DNA from: Otis tarda
Taxonomy: Eukaryota; Chordata; Aves; Otidiformes; Otididae
NCBI GenBank assembly: GCA_026413225.1
Contig: CM048552.1
Span: 26,897,001 to 26,961,000 of the forward strand
Reading direction: 5' to 3'
Length of the DNA: 64,000 nucleotides
Position 1 is the stretch's first letter. Each line of letters begins with the position of its first letter. Of the stretch, positions 48,702 through 58,702 are shown in pieces. Made by a program: the position numbers and the translations under genes. The notes beneath the pieces were generated by a model. It was not told the DNA's origin. It ran no database searches and saw nothing but the letters and a program-made list of their open reading frames with translations.

Positions 48702-48707
48702 AATAAA
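48702..48707 (+). promoter_or_regulatory. AATAAA polyadenylation signal, group A LTR copy 2
   Basis: AATAAA in the GTAAATAAAGTTACCTGG context shared with copy 1. Confidence 0.75.
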
Positions 48708-48879
48708 GTTACCTGGCGCTTGACTCCGTTTTGAGTCTTAATTCTGTTCCCGAGAATATGAGCAAAACCACGCTCCAGTGTGTGAGAGGTTGGTCTAGCC
48801 ACACCTAGCCTCCCAGACTCGTCTGAGGTTGGCTAGAACGCAAGGGGGCCTTCCTCTCATCTGAAATCAGAGCGTGACA

Positions 48880-48884
48880 CAGTT
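48880..48884 (+). repeat. Target-site duplication CAGTT, right copy
   Basis: Pairs with 48168-48172. Confidence 0.85.
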
Positions 48885-51800
48885 TGACAGGATGTCTTGC
48901 AAACAATGTTAATAGCTTGTAATCCTTTTCACGTCACTATGAAGGCTGCGGTTGAATGACTTATCAGTGGAAGGCTTAGTTCAGTTGCCCATACATAAGG
49001 GCAAGTAACAGGCTTCACATAATGAAGACAAAAGTAGAGTCTAGATCTTGTAGTAAACACTGCTAGCTACCTTCAAAGCATAAAAATGACAAGCACATCA
49101 CATTGATCTGGAAATAATTTTACAACTCACAGTTTACAAATACACTCGTCTTGCAGAAACTTAAGCAAACACCTTACAATGAACAGATAAGAGAAGGCAG
49201 TGATTTCAGTAATGATTCTCAAGTGTCTACACACAGTTGTAGGAGACCATAGAACCTCAGAAGTTCTGCTAGTCTGTCCTCTCTCTCAAGGCTAGAAGAA
49301 ATGCAACTTAAGCATCACTGACATCACGTTTCTGTTCTTCTTAAAAATATCCTGAGACAGAGACACAGTCAAGCTAGTGTCCCGCTTATCTGCCCTTATT
49401 GTTGCAAAGATTTGCTTGTATAAAATCAAATGTCTCCAGCTGCTCTTCAAGCCATTTACTACATATTCTATCCCCAGTGAACAAGAAGAACACTTTCCTG
49501 TTTGTTTTTCTTATATTCAGAGCCCATTGCCAAACCTTCCTACAGTTTTTGCCCCTCTAGATTAAATACACCTCCTCCCTTTTCTCCTCTGTAGGATTTT
49601 TTCAGCAAAACACATGAAAGTGTGCATTTCTATCTTGCTGAAAGTCTCAGAATACCAATTTTAAGACTACCTCTGTAGGTTGTTTTTACTAGTTTTAATT
49701 AGAAATATTTTAACTGCTGCCTCCAGTTGAAATGTCTTAACTTGGTTTAGCTAAATTTCTTTCTTCTTGTCCTCTTTTTATCTTTTAAAGTATATGCCTA
49801 TCTTTACGCTGCTATTAATAACCATGCATGTAATTGTTCTGCTATAAATATTACCCAGATGTCAGCTGTAATATGCTGTATTTTAGTCTACTTCTTTACT
49901 TAGACCTTGAATCCTCTTCAAAGTCTCTGTTACTATCAATAAAATTTTCCATCTCTTTAAATTAAAAACAAAAAGAGAGTCAGAAAATATTATTTGTTTA
50001 GAAACTGAATTGTGTACATTTTGATGTTCTGTGATGCTTACTAGCATAATAGGGACAAGACAAGCTCGTCACTGGTGTAATATTGGAAATGCTACTGAGT
50101 TATGTCAGTTTAGGAAAACTTTGGCTTAGTAATTTTAAGAGATGAATTAAGTACAGTCAAACACTCTTTATTTAGAATATGATCTTATGTAAATAGAGTT
50201 GGATAGGTGGCAACCGGCCCTGCCACTGACAATAATGATCGATATAATTCCCATTCCAAGTGATAAAAATGTGAAGAAAGGTTCTGAGGTGACTGGTATG
50301 TACACAGTTTTTCAGTTTGAATAATCCTAAAATAATAACAAATTTAAATGAAGATAATTGTAGTTCAAGATAAAATGGAAATAGGAGTTCTACATAAAAT
50401 TTCACTTACACATCCTTAGCATTCCCTCTCAGATTTACATTTAGACCAATTTCTGTAATAGTAGAAGAGAGGCTTGAATAAAATTGAAAGTCAAGAAATA
50501 TCAAAGGACATCTCAGATCTGTTTCAAAGCTATTCCCTTAAAATGTAAATGTGTAAAGAATATGCATGTATATTTGGCATATAAATGAATTAACGTATGC
50601 TTAAAATTAATTCAAATAAACTAAACCATCTCTCTCATCTTTAAGAACATAATCACATTAAATTGAAAGCCTGCTTAAACCACATGATACAATATATTTC
50701 TGAATTAGGTTGATTTCAAACTGTTATTTCTCTGATATGAATGCTGTTTTGGGACTGTGATATTCTCTTTGAAATATCCATGAATCTCACTACTTAAAGT
50801 TCACTATCTGGCTAATCGCCAAAGATAAAATGTAAGCTATATGTACTCTATAGTAAAACGCAAAAAAATCTTGCAATAATTTCATGCCTCAGTGATAATG
50901 AATATGGGATAAAAAATCACAGCTAGGCAGGATAAAATACACTAGATATTTGCAGAGAAGAGTATTTCCAGAATTTATTCTCATAGAACACTTTAAGCCT
51001 ACTGTGGTGGAGTTAAACTGAAAATATTTTGGAAATCAGGTCAAATATTGATAGCTGGGTGATACAGTTGTAGCAGATACATATATTTAAAATGCTATCT
51101 CTTGAGAACTAGCACAATCAACCCAAAAAGCTTCCGTTAAAAAGAAAAAAAAAAGTAAATTTGTCCAGTCACATAATAAATAAGTAACAGCTTTTCCCGA
51201 GGAAAAGAATAAAGTATTAACCATTGGCCAGATACCATTGCCCAGTCCTGCAGCCAAATAGCACAGCATGGCTCACATGCACACACACAAATTCTCTTCT
51301 GCTGTGCCTCCATTAACAGGTACATGGTAAATACCATGCCTGGCCTTATGCAAATGGGCAGTTTGTTTGCACAGCCCGAAGTTGTGCCAGGGAGGCTACT
51401 AACTAAGTCAGGTCAGATGATCACACGGTGGTGTCTGAGCCCAGACCTCGGGTCTGTTTTGTTCAGTACTACACACATAGCCTTCCAGATCAAAGACAAT
51501 CTTCTACAATATTATAAATACTGACCAGGAGCCTCGCTTACTTCAGCACATCCCAAGTTGTTAGATGAGTCATCAGGCACAAGAAAGCCCACAACTGAAG
51601 TACGAAGCAACTCATGGATTTCACAAAGGGCTATTGTGGTCATAAAACTGCAGACACCAACTTCCCTCCCATTATCCGCTCTGTGTCCAAGTTCTAGCAA
51701 TATTAAGTGAAATAGTCCTCTACTTCTCTGTGTAAAGTGTAAGTAGTCCAATTTACGAGTCCTTTCTGCTGACAGATTTAACTGAAGATAAAACTGAACT

Positions 51801-52761
51801 TCATCTATTTAGCATCTATGAAGAAAAATTTAAAGTTCTTGGAAACCACGGGGTCAAGTAGTAGGAAGCTAATTTCCTTACAGTAATTTTAACAGTAAGA
51901 ATGATACAACAGGCAGCTCATGCACTTCTGACATCACAAACACTTCTGACAGGGGTTAATTTCATATCTGTCATGATAGCTAGTAATTGAGCATCAGGGT
52001 AATTGGAAGTAATGGCTTGTGTCAACAGCACTTCTCAGAAATGCAGATTTACATGGTAGATCTCTTGGTATGTACAAAGTTTAATCGAGCCATGACTGTA
52101 AAAGAAGCTGAATAGTATAGCTGTTGTGCTGCCTGCTAAAGACCTCATTACAAAAATTACCCTAACGAACCAATTACAGAAGCATTCTTTTTATATTAAT
52201 TTGTAAATCAGGACTGAAATAATTTCTTGGCTATTTTGATGACCTTTTGGTTTATGATCTGTAATAGATCTGTGTGATAGCATAACATGTAATGTGTACA
52301 TGAAATTACTTCATTGGTTCAGCCATCTGTTTCTGTGAAAAATGAGGCCACAAGGCAACTTAAATTAGATTTTTTTTTCAGATTTAGCATATATTTGAAT
52401 AATTTTCTAACTTATAACCTTGATGTCATATGCAAACATGCTATCAACAAACCTATACAAATAATCTTTTTTTCCTAGTCATCACAAAAGCACTGAACCT
52501 TTCTGGTTTTACCATTCTTGGGAACATCGTGCACAACCGAAGAGAAGTTCCATCATGCAGAAACTGGAGTTAGAAAATAAACTTTTCATAAAATTGGAAT
52601 AGATAGAGCAGTAAACACAGAGCATTGAACTTTGCCAATTATGGGGAATATTTTCCTCTATAAAGTATTTAAACTTCATTGTTCTGTAGTTAGGTATAAT
52701 TTTGTTATACCTAAACAGAGATGGAAGTACAGAAGACAAGTAATTATATTTGTAATTTGTT
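48885..52761. other. 3.9 kb mostly unique sequence with one ancient CR1 trace
   Basis: Apart from the CR1 relic at about 49238-49560, I see only unsupported short frames (60-79 codons) and AT-rich DNA. Confidence 0.45.
49238..49560 (-). mobile_element. Ancient CR1 relic (3' UTR and ORF2 end)
   Basis: Diverged but collinear with the minus-strand view of old CR1 lineages: ACCTCAGAAGTTCTGCTAGT (compare a 'GGTCATCTAGTCC' block), a TTCTTCTTAAAAATATCCTG block, 'CAAATGTCTCCAGCTGC', 'AAGCCATTTACTAC' and 'CTATCCCCAGTGAACAAG'. The order and spacing of five blocks make this more than chance. It is far more diverged than the other CR1 copies here and would predate the bird-specific subfamilies. Confidence 0.6.
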
Positions 52762-53290
52762 ATGAATTTTCAGTTGGAGGTTAATCAGCCAGAATACGGG
52801 TATAAAATAACTTGTGATCATGAAAAAGAAAATGGAATCCTAGAATGTGTGAAGGAATGTATTACTGTTAGAGATAAGGAAGTATTAGTGCAATTAGACA
52901 AGGCACTGGTAAGACTTCCTCTGCAGTACTGCATACACGGTTCTGATAGCCCGTGTTTAAGAAAGATTAATTAAATTGCAATAGTTGCAGAGACGGGCTG
53001 CTAAGATGATCAGGGAAAAAAGAGCTTATCTTGTAAGAGGAGACTAAAATAACTTAATGGAGTCTGATAGGGTATATCATTGCTCTCTATAAATACTTCA
53101 GAGGTAGATAAACGCTAAAGAAGGAGAAAGCTATTTAAAATAAAAGGCAAGGTTGACACAAGAACAAATGGGTATAATGGGAAAACTTAGGCTGGAAATT
53201 AGAAGAATGAGTGCAGTTCTGGAAGGTCTTAAAGAACAAATCTAACTAGTTTGAAAGTGAGACAGAACAAGTTCAGGAACATAAGACATG
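52762..53290 (+). mobile_element. Ancient CR1-like relic (ORF2 C-terminal region)
   Basis: The frame 52762-52974 reads like the CR1 C-terminal region ('NGILECVKE', 'ALVRLPLQYCIHG', 'SPCLRK', compare '[10 protein letters not shown]' of young copies). After stops, matching pieces follow in order: a 'KMIRG'-like piece near 53010, 'KLFK' near 53130 and 'DTRTNGY' near 53155, then 'LRLEIRR'-like near 53190. Order and spacing fit a decayed CR1 or related CR1-clade element. No 3' tail is recognisable. It is not a host gene. Confidence 0.55.
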
Positions 53291-54547
53291 TTTGTATAAG
53301 AATAGGAAAGAAATTGGCATGATGGCTAAGAAAATCCTTTCCACTCTCTATTCAAAGATCCCCAGTATGACCACCTGCAACTTCCATATTAAGAACTCAG
53401 TAAAGCAACCAGAATATTGTTGTTTGATTGGTAAAGGATAAAAGATTGTCACTATTGATTAGCTTGGTGGTTCAATCTGGAATGTATTTCAAACTCCAGA
53501 TTAAAGATAAGTGGAAAACCTACTAAGTCTGGTGCCAACGCTTTATCTGAGCTCTTTATCTCCAGAAAAAGGAGAGAAAGAAAAGACCCTCAAGGGTTAC
53601 TCTCTCTTAGTTTTTGTGTGGACAGAGAGTTGTATAACTGGGAATGCTGAGGGCAGAGGAAGCAGGGCCAGAAGCCAGAAAACTTCTTTCCTCCATTTAG
53701 GAAAAATTTTAAAAAAGAAGCCAGCAAAAAATGTTAACATTCAGTAAAGCCCGCAAAAGAGGAAAGTCCAAACCCTTTGGACTTTCTTTGTCCTATTCTG
53801 ACTTGTTATTGGCTTCAGCCCTCTTCCTTACATCTTTTGCAATCTTTTTATCTTAATTTCTTTCTATACCCACTCCGTGACCACTTATTTATTTTGTACT
53901 AACTTATTTAGTTTTAATTTTGTTTCCTTTAATTATTTTTTTTTAACTTCAATGTAAATTTTGGAACTAGCATTTACCTTTTTCCCACCTGCCTGTTCAA
54001 CAGCTTTTCAACCTGAAACAATTTTGTTTGGTTAGACTGTTAGTTCAATAGTATAAGTACATGTGAATGTTGTATTGCCTAACACAAAGGTGTCCGAGTT
54101 TCCCCTGACAATCAACCCTCACAGTAATGTAGTTATTTTAATGAACTAACAAAATATTGTGTAGAAGCTCAGCTGATTGAAATCAGCTCATTTATTTCTC
54201 ATCTGCTGTTCCTACTTGCCTTGGTCACCAATTTTTTGGTATCTTCTGCTGAGATTTGAGAATACACTGCACCTCAAGGCTACTGATGTGTACAAGTGGG
54301 ATTTTGAGTATCTGCAAATAATATACATCAGAAACTTACTGTATACTTTAAAAAGAGCTTCACTGCAGTTGTGAGAAACAAAAATTGTAATGTGCAGGTC
54401 CAGCTGACAGTCCAAATACAATATTTTTTTTTTTCAATTATATATTTTCATACAACACTTTTAGGAAATTCTTCACCTGTTGCCCAGGGTGCTTTTTGTT
54501 AGCTGCTCAACTCAGTTTGCTTTTAAGGTCTAATTTGTTATTGTGAC
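53291..54547. other. 1.3 kb unique AT-rich sequence, no gene seen
   Basis: A frame at 53511-53747 (78 codons) has no recognisable feature. T-rich runs occur near 53936-53944 and 54424-54434. Confidence 0.45.
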
Positions 54548-54552
54548 CAATT
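54548..54552 (+). repeat. Target-site duplication CCAAT, left copy
   Basis: CCAAT directly before the LTR; identical CCAAT at 55672-55676. Confidence 0.8.
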
Positions 54553-54740
54553 GGTGTTGTGGGGTGACTTTGGCTGGTCACCAGGTGCCCACCAAGCCAC
54601 TCTGTCACTCCTTCTCCATCAACAAGATAGAAGGAGAAAAAAATACCATTAAAAGATCATCAGTTGAGATAAGGACAGGGAGATGACTTACTAATTACCA
54701 TCACGGGCAAAACAGATTGACTTGGGGAAAATTAATTTAA

Positions 54741-54746
54741 TTTATT
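54741..54746 (-). promoter_or_regulatory. AATAAA polyadenylation signal of group C LTR
   Basis: Minus-strand AATAAA followed by the conserved TCCCTGTCCTTATCTC block in U5, as in the copy at 21595. Confidence 0.65.
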
Positions 54747-54954
54747 CACAAATAATCAGAATAGGACAATGAGAAATAAGAACAGATCTAAAAACACCTT
54801 CTTCCCACCCCACCTTTCTTCCCAGGCTCACTGACACTGCCAACTCTTCTATTATCTCCTCTTCCAGCTGAGCACAGGGGGATGGGCAATGAGGGTTGCG
54901 GTCAGTTACACTTTACCTCTGTTGTTCCTGCCTTCTCATACTTTTCCCCTGCTC

Positions 54955-55345
54955 CAGTGTGGGGTCCCTCCCATGGGATATAGTCCTTCATGACTTTCTT
55001 CAACAGTCCTTTCCACAGGCTGCAGTTCTTCATGAACTGCTCTAGCATGAATCCTTTGCATGGGACTGAGTCCTTCAGGAATGGAATGCTCCAATGTGGG
55101 TCCCCCCACAGGGTCATAGGTCCTGCCAGAAAACCTGTTCCTGCATGGGTTCCTCTCCATGGGCTGCAGTTCCTCTCAGGATCCCACTCCAGCATAGGCT
55201 TCCCATGGGCTGCAGCTTAATTCAGGACATATCTACCGGCTGTGGCATGAGGTCTTCCACAGGCTACAGTGTGGATATTTGCTACACTGTGGACTGCCAT
55301 GAGCTGCAGGGGGACAACCTATGTCACCATGGTCTTCACCACAAG
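54955..55345 (-). repeat. Tandem repeat within group C LTR
   Basis: Six or more diverged blocks on the pattern CTCCARYRTGGG...CCATGGGCTGCAG / CCACAGGCTGCAG. Same location and unit as in 22023-22282. In sense frame it encodes a recurring 'LWKG/PHWS' peptide pattern (see findings). Confidence 0.75.
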
Positions 55346-55671
55346 CTGTGGGGGAATCTCTGCTCCAGCACCAAAAGCACCTCCTCCACCTCCTTCACTG
55401 ACCTTGATGTCTGCAGAGTAGTTTCTCTCATGTATTCTTACTCCTTTCTTCCAGATGCTGTTGCACAGTGATTTTTTTAACCTTCTTAAATGGATTATCA
55501 CACAGGGACCTCAATGTCACTGATAGCCTCAACTTTGACCAGTGCTGAGTCTGTCTTGGAGCCAGCTGGAACTACCTCTGTCCAACAAAGAGGCAGCTTC
55601 TGGTGTCTTCTCACAAAGGCCACTCCTGCAGCCCCCCTGCTAATGAAGCTTTGCCACATAAACCCAATGCA

Positions 55672-55676
55672 CCAAT
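55672..55676 (+). repeat. Target-site duplication CCAAT, right copy
   Basis: Pairs with 54548-54552. Confidence 0.8.
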
Positions 55677-58377
55677 GCATAAAAGACTCATGTTTAATAT
55701 GATTCTCAGGATGTACACTTAACACTATCTAAAATTTCAGATGTCAAGCTCCTTTTTTCTTCTAACATTTGAGGCATATCTCTTTGCAATTGAACATATT
55801 CATAAAGAAGCCTCACTATACCATAGCATATACTCTGTAAAGCTTGGCATTTAAAGTCTAACAAAAAATACAGAAATAGAAGACAGGCCACCAGTGGTCA
55901 GATCATGTGTCCATCTGGCACGTTATTTACTCTCCAACCAGTCCAGTCCAGACTCAATCTTGTAGACATAAATGGACTTCAGGAAGAGAACAAGATCAAT
56001 TAAAGCGTATACGACATTTCCCTGGAGTGCTCTCCCTATCATTCTCTGATATTTCAGCTCAGGGACTTACTTGAGCTGTGTGATTTTCCTAAGCCTTGTG
56101 ATTTTCTTGCTTTTTAACTCTCAATGTACCCTTCTTCCAAGTACTTTCCCAGTCTTACCTTGACCTACACACACTTTTTGTACACACACTGTCCTTTGAC
56201 ACAGGGTACCACAGGTCTGTATTGTGTCACACCTCTTTTTCTGTGCTTTCAACGTGACTCCTAAAAACTTTGTTTGATAGCCCCTGGATTTTTTACTATA
56301 ACAGGTCATTTACCCACTTTATACCAGTCATGATTTTACAGACCTTTTTTACGTGGTGCAAGGTTGTCCTTTTTCCACACTGACAAGTCCTGCCTGCTCA
56401 AGCCTTCCTCCCAGATGTTGCATGCTTTTAATAATTTCTGCCTTTCTCTGAATCTTTTTTTCAGGCCATTTGTTCCATGTTGGACAACACAGCTCCTAGT
56501 ATTGATCCCTACAGGACTTTCCTAGTCACTCCACCACAAGAATCACACTGAAAGTCCACGTACCCTTACCCCTGATTACTTATTTTTCTGAAAAAAAAAA
56601 TTCGTTATGCATAGGAAAGAGTCTTACTGCTTTATGCCATTTTACTTAACTTCCAAAGCCATTGTTAAGGGACTTCATCAAAAGCCTTACAGAAATTCAG
56701 GAAGACTACACTAATCTTTATTCACATGTTGGTTGACTCCTTGACTCCAAAACAGGATTTTCCTCTGGAAGCACAGAACAGAATTGCATGATCCTTCAAT
56801 TTTTCTGAAAGAGAGAAACAAGCAAGCTGATTTTTTAATGTTTACTACTGTGATGTAGTAGCATTATTTTTGTCACTTCTCAAGTGACAATATTTGGCAT
56901 CTTTGAAAATTGATCACTCAATTACATCTGCATGTTCACATTTAAAAAATACTTTGGAAATAGATTATTTCATCACTCTACTCATCAGAATGTGCTGGAG
57001 TAAATTAGGGTGGAGCGTACTCTAGCATTTTGTCCCCAGACATTTTCCAGGTCTTCTCTGGTCAAGAATGAGGAGCATCGCTAGTTCTTTGTTACTGTTC
57101 TTTTAACAGAAGACTCCAATCTCTATTGTTGTAATCTGTCATCTCTAATTAACATTAAATCACTCAAACCTTAAAAAAATTATAATACTGAGTCACTCTA
57201 TTATGATAAACTTTCCTATCTTCAATAAATAGTCCTTCATAAATCCGTATTGAATAGTAAGCTAAATTAACTACATTAGAAAGTCACTTTAGAATGAGAA
57301 TTCTTTAAAGACAGTGACAGCTTAGTAGGAGACAATGCACTACTCCTTTCAAAAGCTACGGCGAAAACCTTCCTTGATCAAAAACTGTGTTTACTTAGGG
57401 AAAGGATAATTTAATTATCTATCCCCCTGACAAAAGGCATCCTTGTTGACTCAGGATGTAGATATTAGCTTATAGGGAATTTATTGTTTCACTTAATCTA
57501 AAAGCTCAACATCAAAGAGACTTTGCCCTATAAATTATCACTGAAAAGTCAAAAAACAAACAAGCAAACAGGCAAAGGTTGAAAGAGAAAAGAGGACAGG
57601 CTGCTGAAAGTCTCATTTTCCTGGTGTCAATTTTGCTGAAGTATAACCTGCCTCCACTGTGCTGAAGGAAAGTATTTACCAGTTACCATATATACCCAGT
57701 TTCAAGTATATATTAACATTGTTGGAAGTTTTAAATGACCAAATATAAGTCATTCTGTCTTTGCCCAAGAAAATTTCTTCTTTGTCTTTACTGCGGCAGG
57801 CAACTGTCTATCCCATCACCTGGTAGCCACCTCCTTAGAGAGTGGAGGGCTATTGCTAACTGCTCCAGCTCTGGAAACTGACTGAGCTTTTTCCTGATTA
57901 TGTAGGACCAGTCCCTAAAGCTTCTTTCTCGCCCAAACTGTAGCTGAAGGAGCAGTGGTGAGTCTTTTGTGGACAGCCTTGCCTCAACAGACAACCCATC
58001 TTCCCAGTAAGATCTTCCATTGATCACAATGTGGGGACATGATTGAGAAGAGCAATACGCCAAAATGCAGCAAGGAAAGTTTTGGAGCAGGCAAAATGAT
58101 GTTTCTGTGGGAAAGAGCTTGGAAATGTGCTGTGTTCAAATGTGTAGGAAGGAGGTAAACTGAAAGGGTGGAGAGAAGGAGTAGGGAGTTCTCAAGTAAG
58201 TAAAATCTGTTTGAGTTTTGGAAAATATTACAGAATTGTGAACACAAATAATGAGAAAAGGAGAGGACTGAAAATCGTTTTGCAAGACATTCACAGAAGG
58301 AGAAAAGCCGGGAAACTTTAGTGGAATTTGCGTCATAAGTAGCTTTTACAAAAGTGAAATAATTTAAAGAGAAATTG
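55677..58377. other. 2.7 kb unique sequence with one ancient CR1 trace
   Basis: Holds the CR1-like relic at about 56310-56750. The segment 57785-58065 is somewhat GC-richer and open for 91 codons on the minus strand ('HIVINGRSYW', 'ERSFRDWSYI'); I do not recognise it and see no splice context, so I do not call a gene. Confidence 0.45.
56310..56750 (-). mobile_element. Ancient CR1 relic (RT region)
   Basis: Minus-strand view of an old CR1. Recognisable blocks in order are 'CATGATTTTACAGACC', 'TTTCTGCCTTTCTCTGAATC', then, after an apparent deletion, 'AGTATTGATCCCTACAGGAC' and 'ATCAAAAGCCTTACAGAAAT' followed by CAGGAAGACTACACT. The last two match the conserved reverse-transcriptase segments around motif B and motif A of old CR1 lineages. 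Highly diverged and internally deleted. Confidence 0.55.
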
Positions 58378-58702
58378 AGAAGGAAGGAAGGAAGGAAGGA
58401 AGGAAGGAAGGAAGGAAGGAAGGAAGGAAGGAAGGAAGGAAGGAAGGAAGGAAGGAAGGAAGGAAGGAAGGAAGGAAGGAAGGAAGGAAGGAAGGAAGGA
58501 AGGAAGGGAGAAAGGAAGGAAGGAAGGAAGGAAGGAAGGAAGGGAGGAAGGGAGGAAGGAAGGAAGGAAGGAAGGAAGGAAGGAAGGAAGGAAGGAAGGA
58601 AGGAAGGAAGGAAGGAAGGAAGGAAGGAAGGAAGGAAGGAAGGAAGGAAGGAAGGAAGGAAGGAAGGAAGGAAGGAAGGAAGGAAGGAAGGAAGGAAGGA
58701 AA
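58378..58702 (+). repeat. (GGAA)n / (TTCC)n long tetranucleotide array, about 325 bp
   Basis: About 80 GGAA units, pure purine on the plus strand, with interruptions only at about 58505-58552 (GGGAGAAAGG and two GGGAGGAA variants). The two opposite open frames it creates (a Lys-Glu-Gly-Arg repeat and a Leu-Pro-Ser-Phe repeat) are artefacts. The array length in an assembly of this kind is often unreliable. Confidence 0.98.

Larger units (their letters stand above)
48173..48879 (+). mobile_element. Solo ERV LTR, group A, copy 2 (707 bp)
   Basis: Plus-strand LTR beginning TGTGAGAGACTGTGTCG and ending GAGCGTGACA, flanked by perfect 5-bp duplications (CAGTT). Same order of parts as copy 1 at 34571, but shorter because it lacks the 11-bp minisatellite. 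TATA-like AATAAAAGG at 48538-48546, C/T-rich tract about 48636-48680, AATAAA at 48702-48707. No internal retroviral sequence lies beside it. The frames at 47925-48290 and 48312-48648 are shadows. Confidence 0.92.
54553..55671 (-). mobile_element. Solo ERV LTR, group C, full length (1119 bp)
   Basis: Minus-strand LTR. In sense orientation it starts TGCATTGGGTTTATGTGG and ends CCCCACAACACCA, flanked by a perfect 5-bp duplication CCAAT. Homologous throughout to 21595-22540. Parts in sense order: about 180 bp of U3, a weak TTTAAG TATA-like element near 55485, a long tandem-repeat segment (about 54955-55345), the AATAAA signal (54741-54746) and U5. The duplicated target and absence of internal sequence make it a solo LTR; the 5-bp duplication suggests an ERVL-like integrase. 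The frames on both strands between 54902 and 55725 lie inside it. Confidence 0.9.

Noticed and set aside
34571-48879. The two group A LTRs as the 5' and 3' ends of one provirus
   Set aside because: Each LTR has its own perfect 5-bp target duplication (CTCCC and CAGTT), and the 12.8 kb between them contains no gag, pol or env reading.
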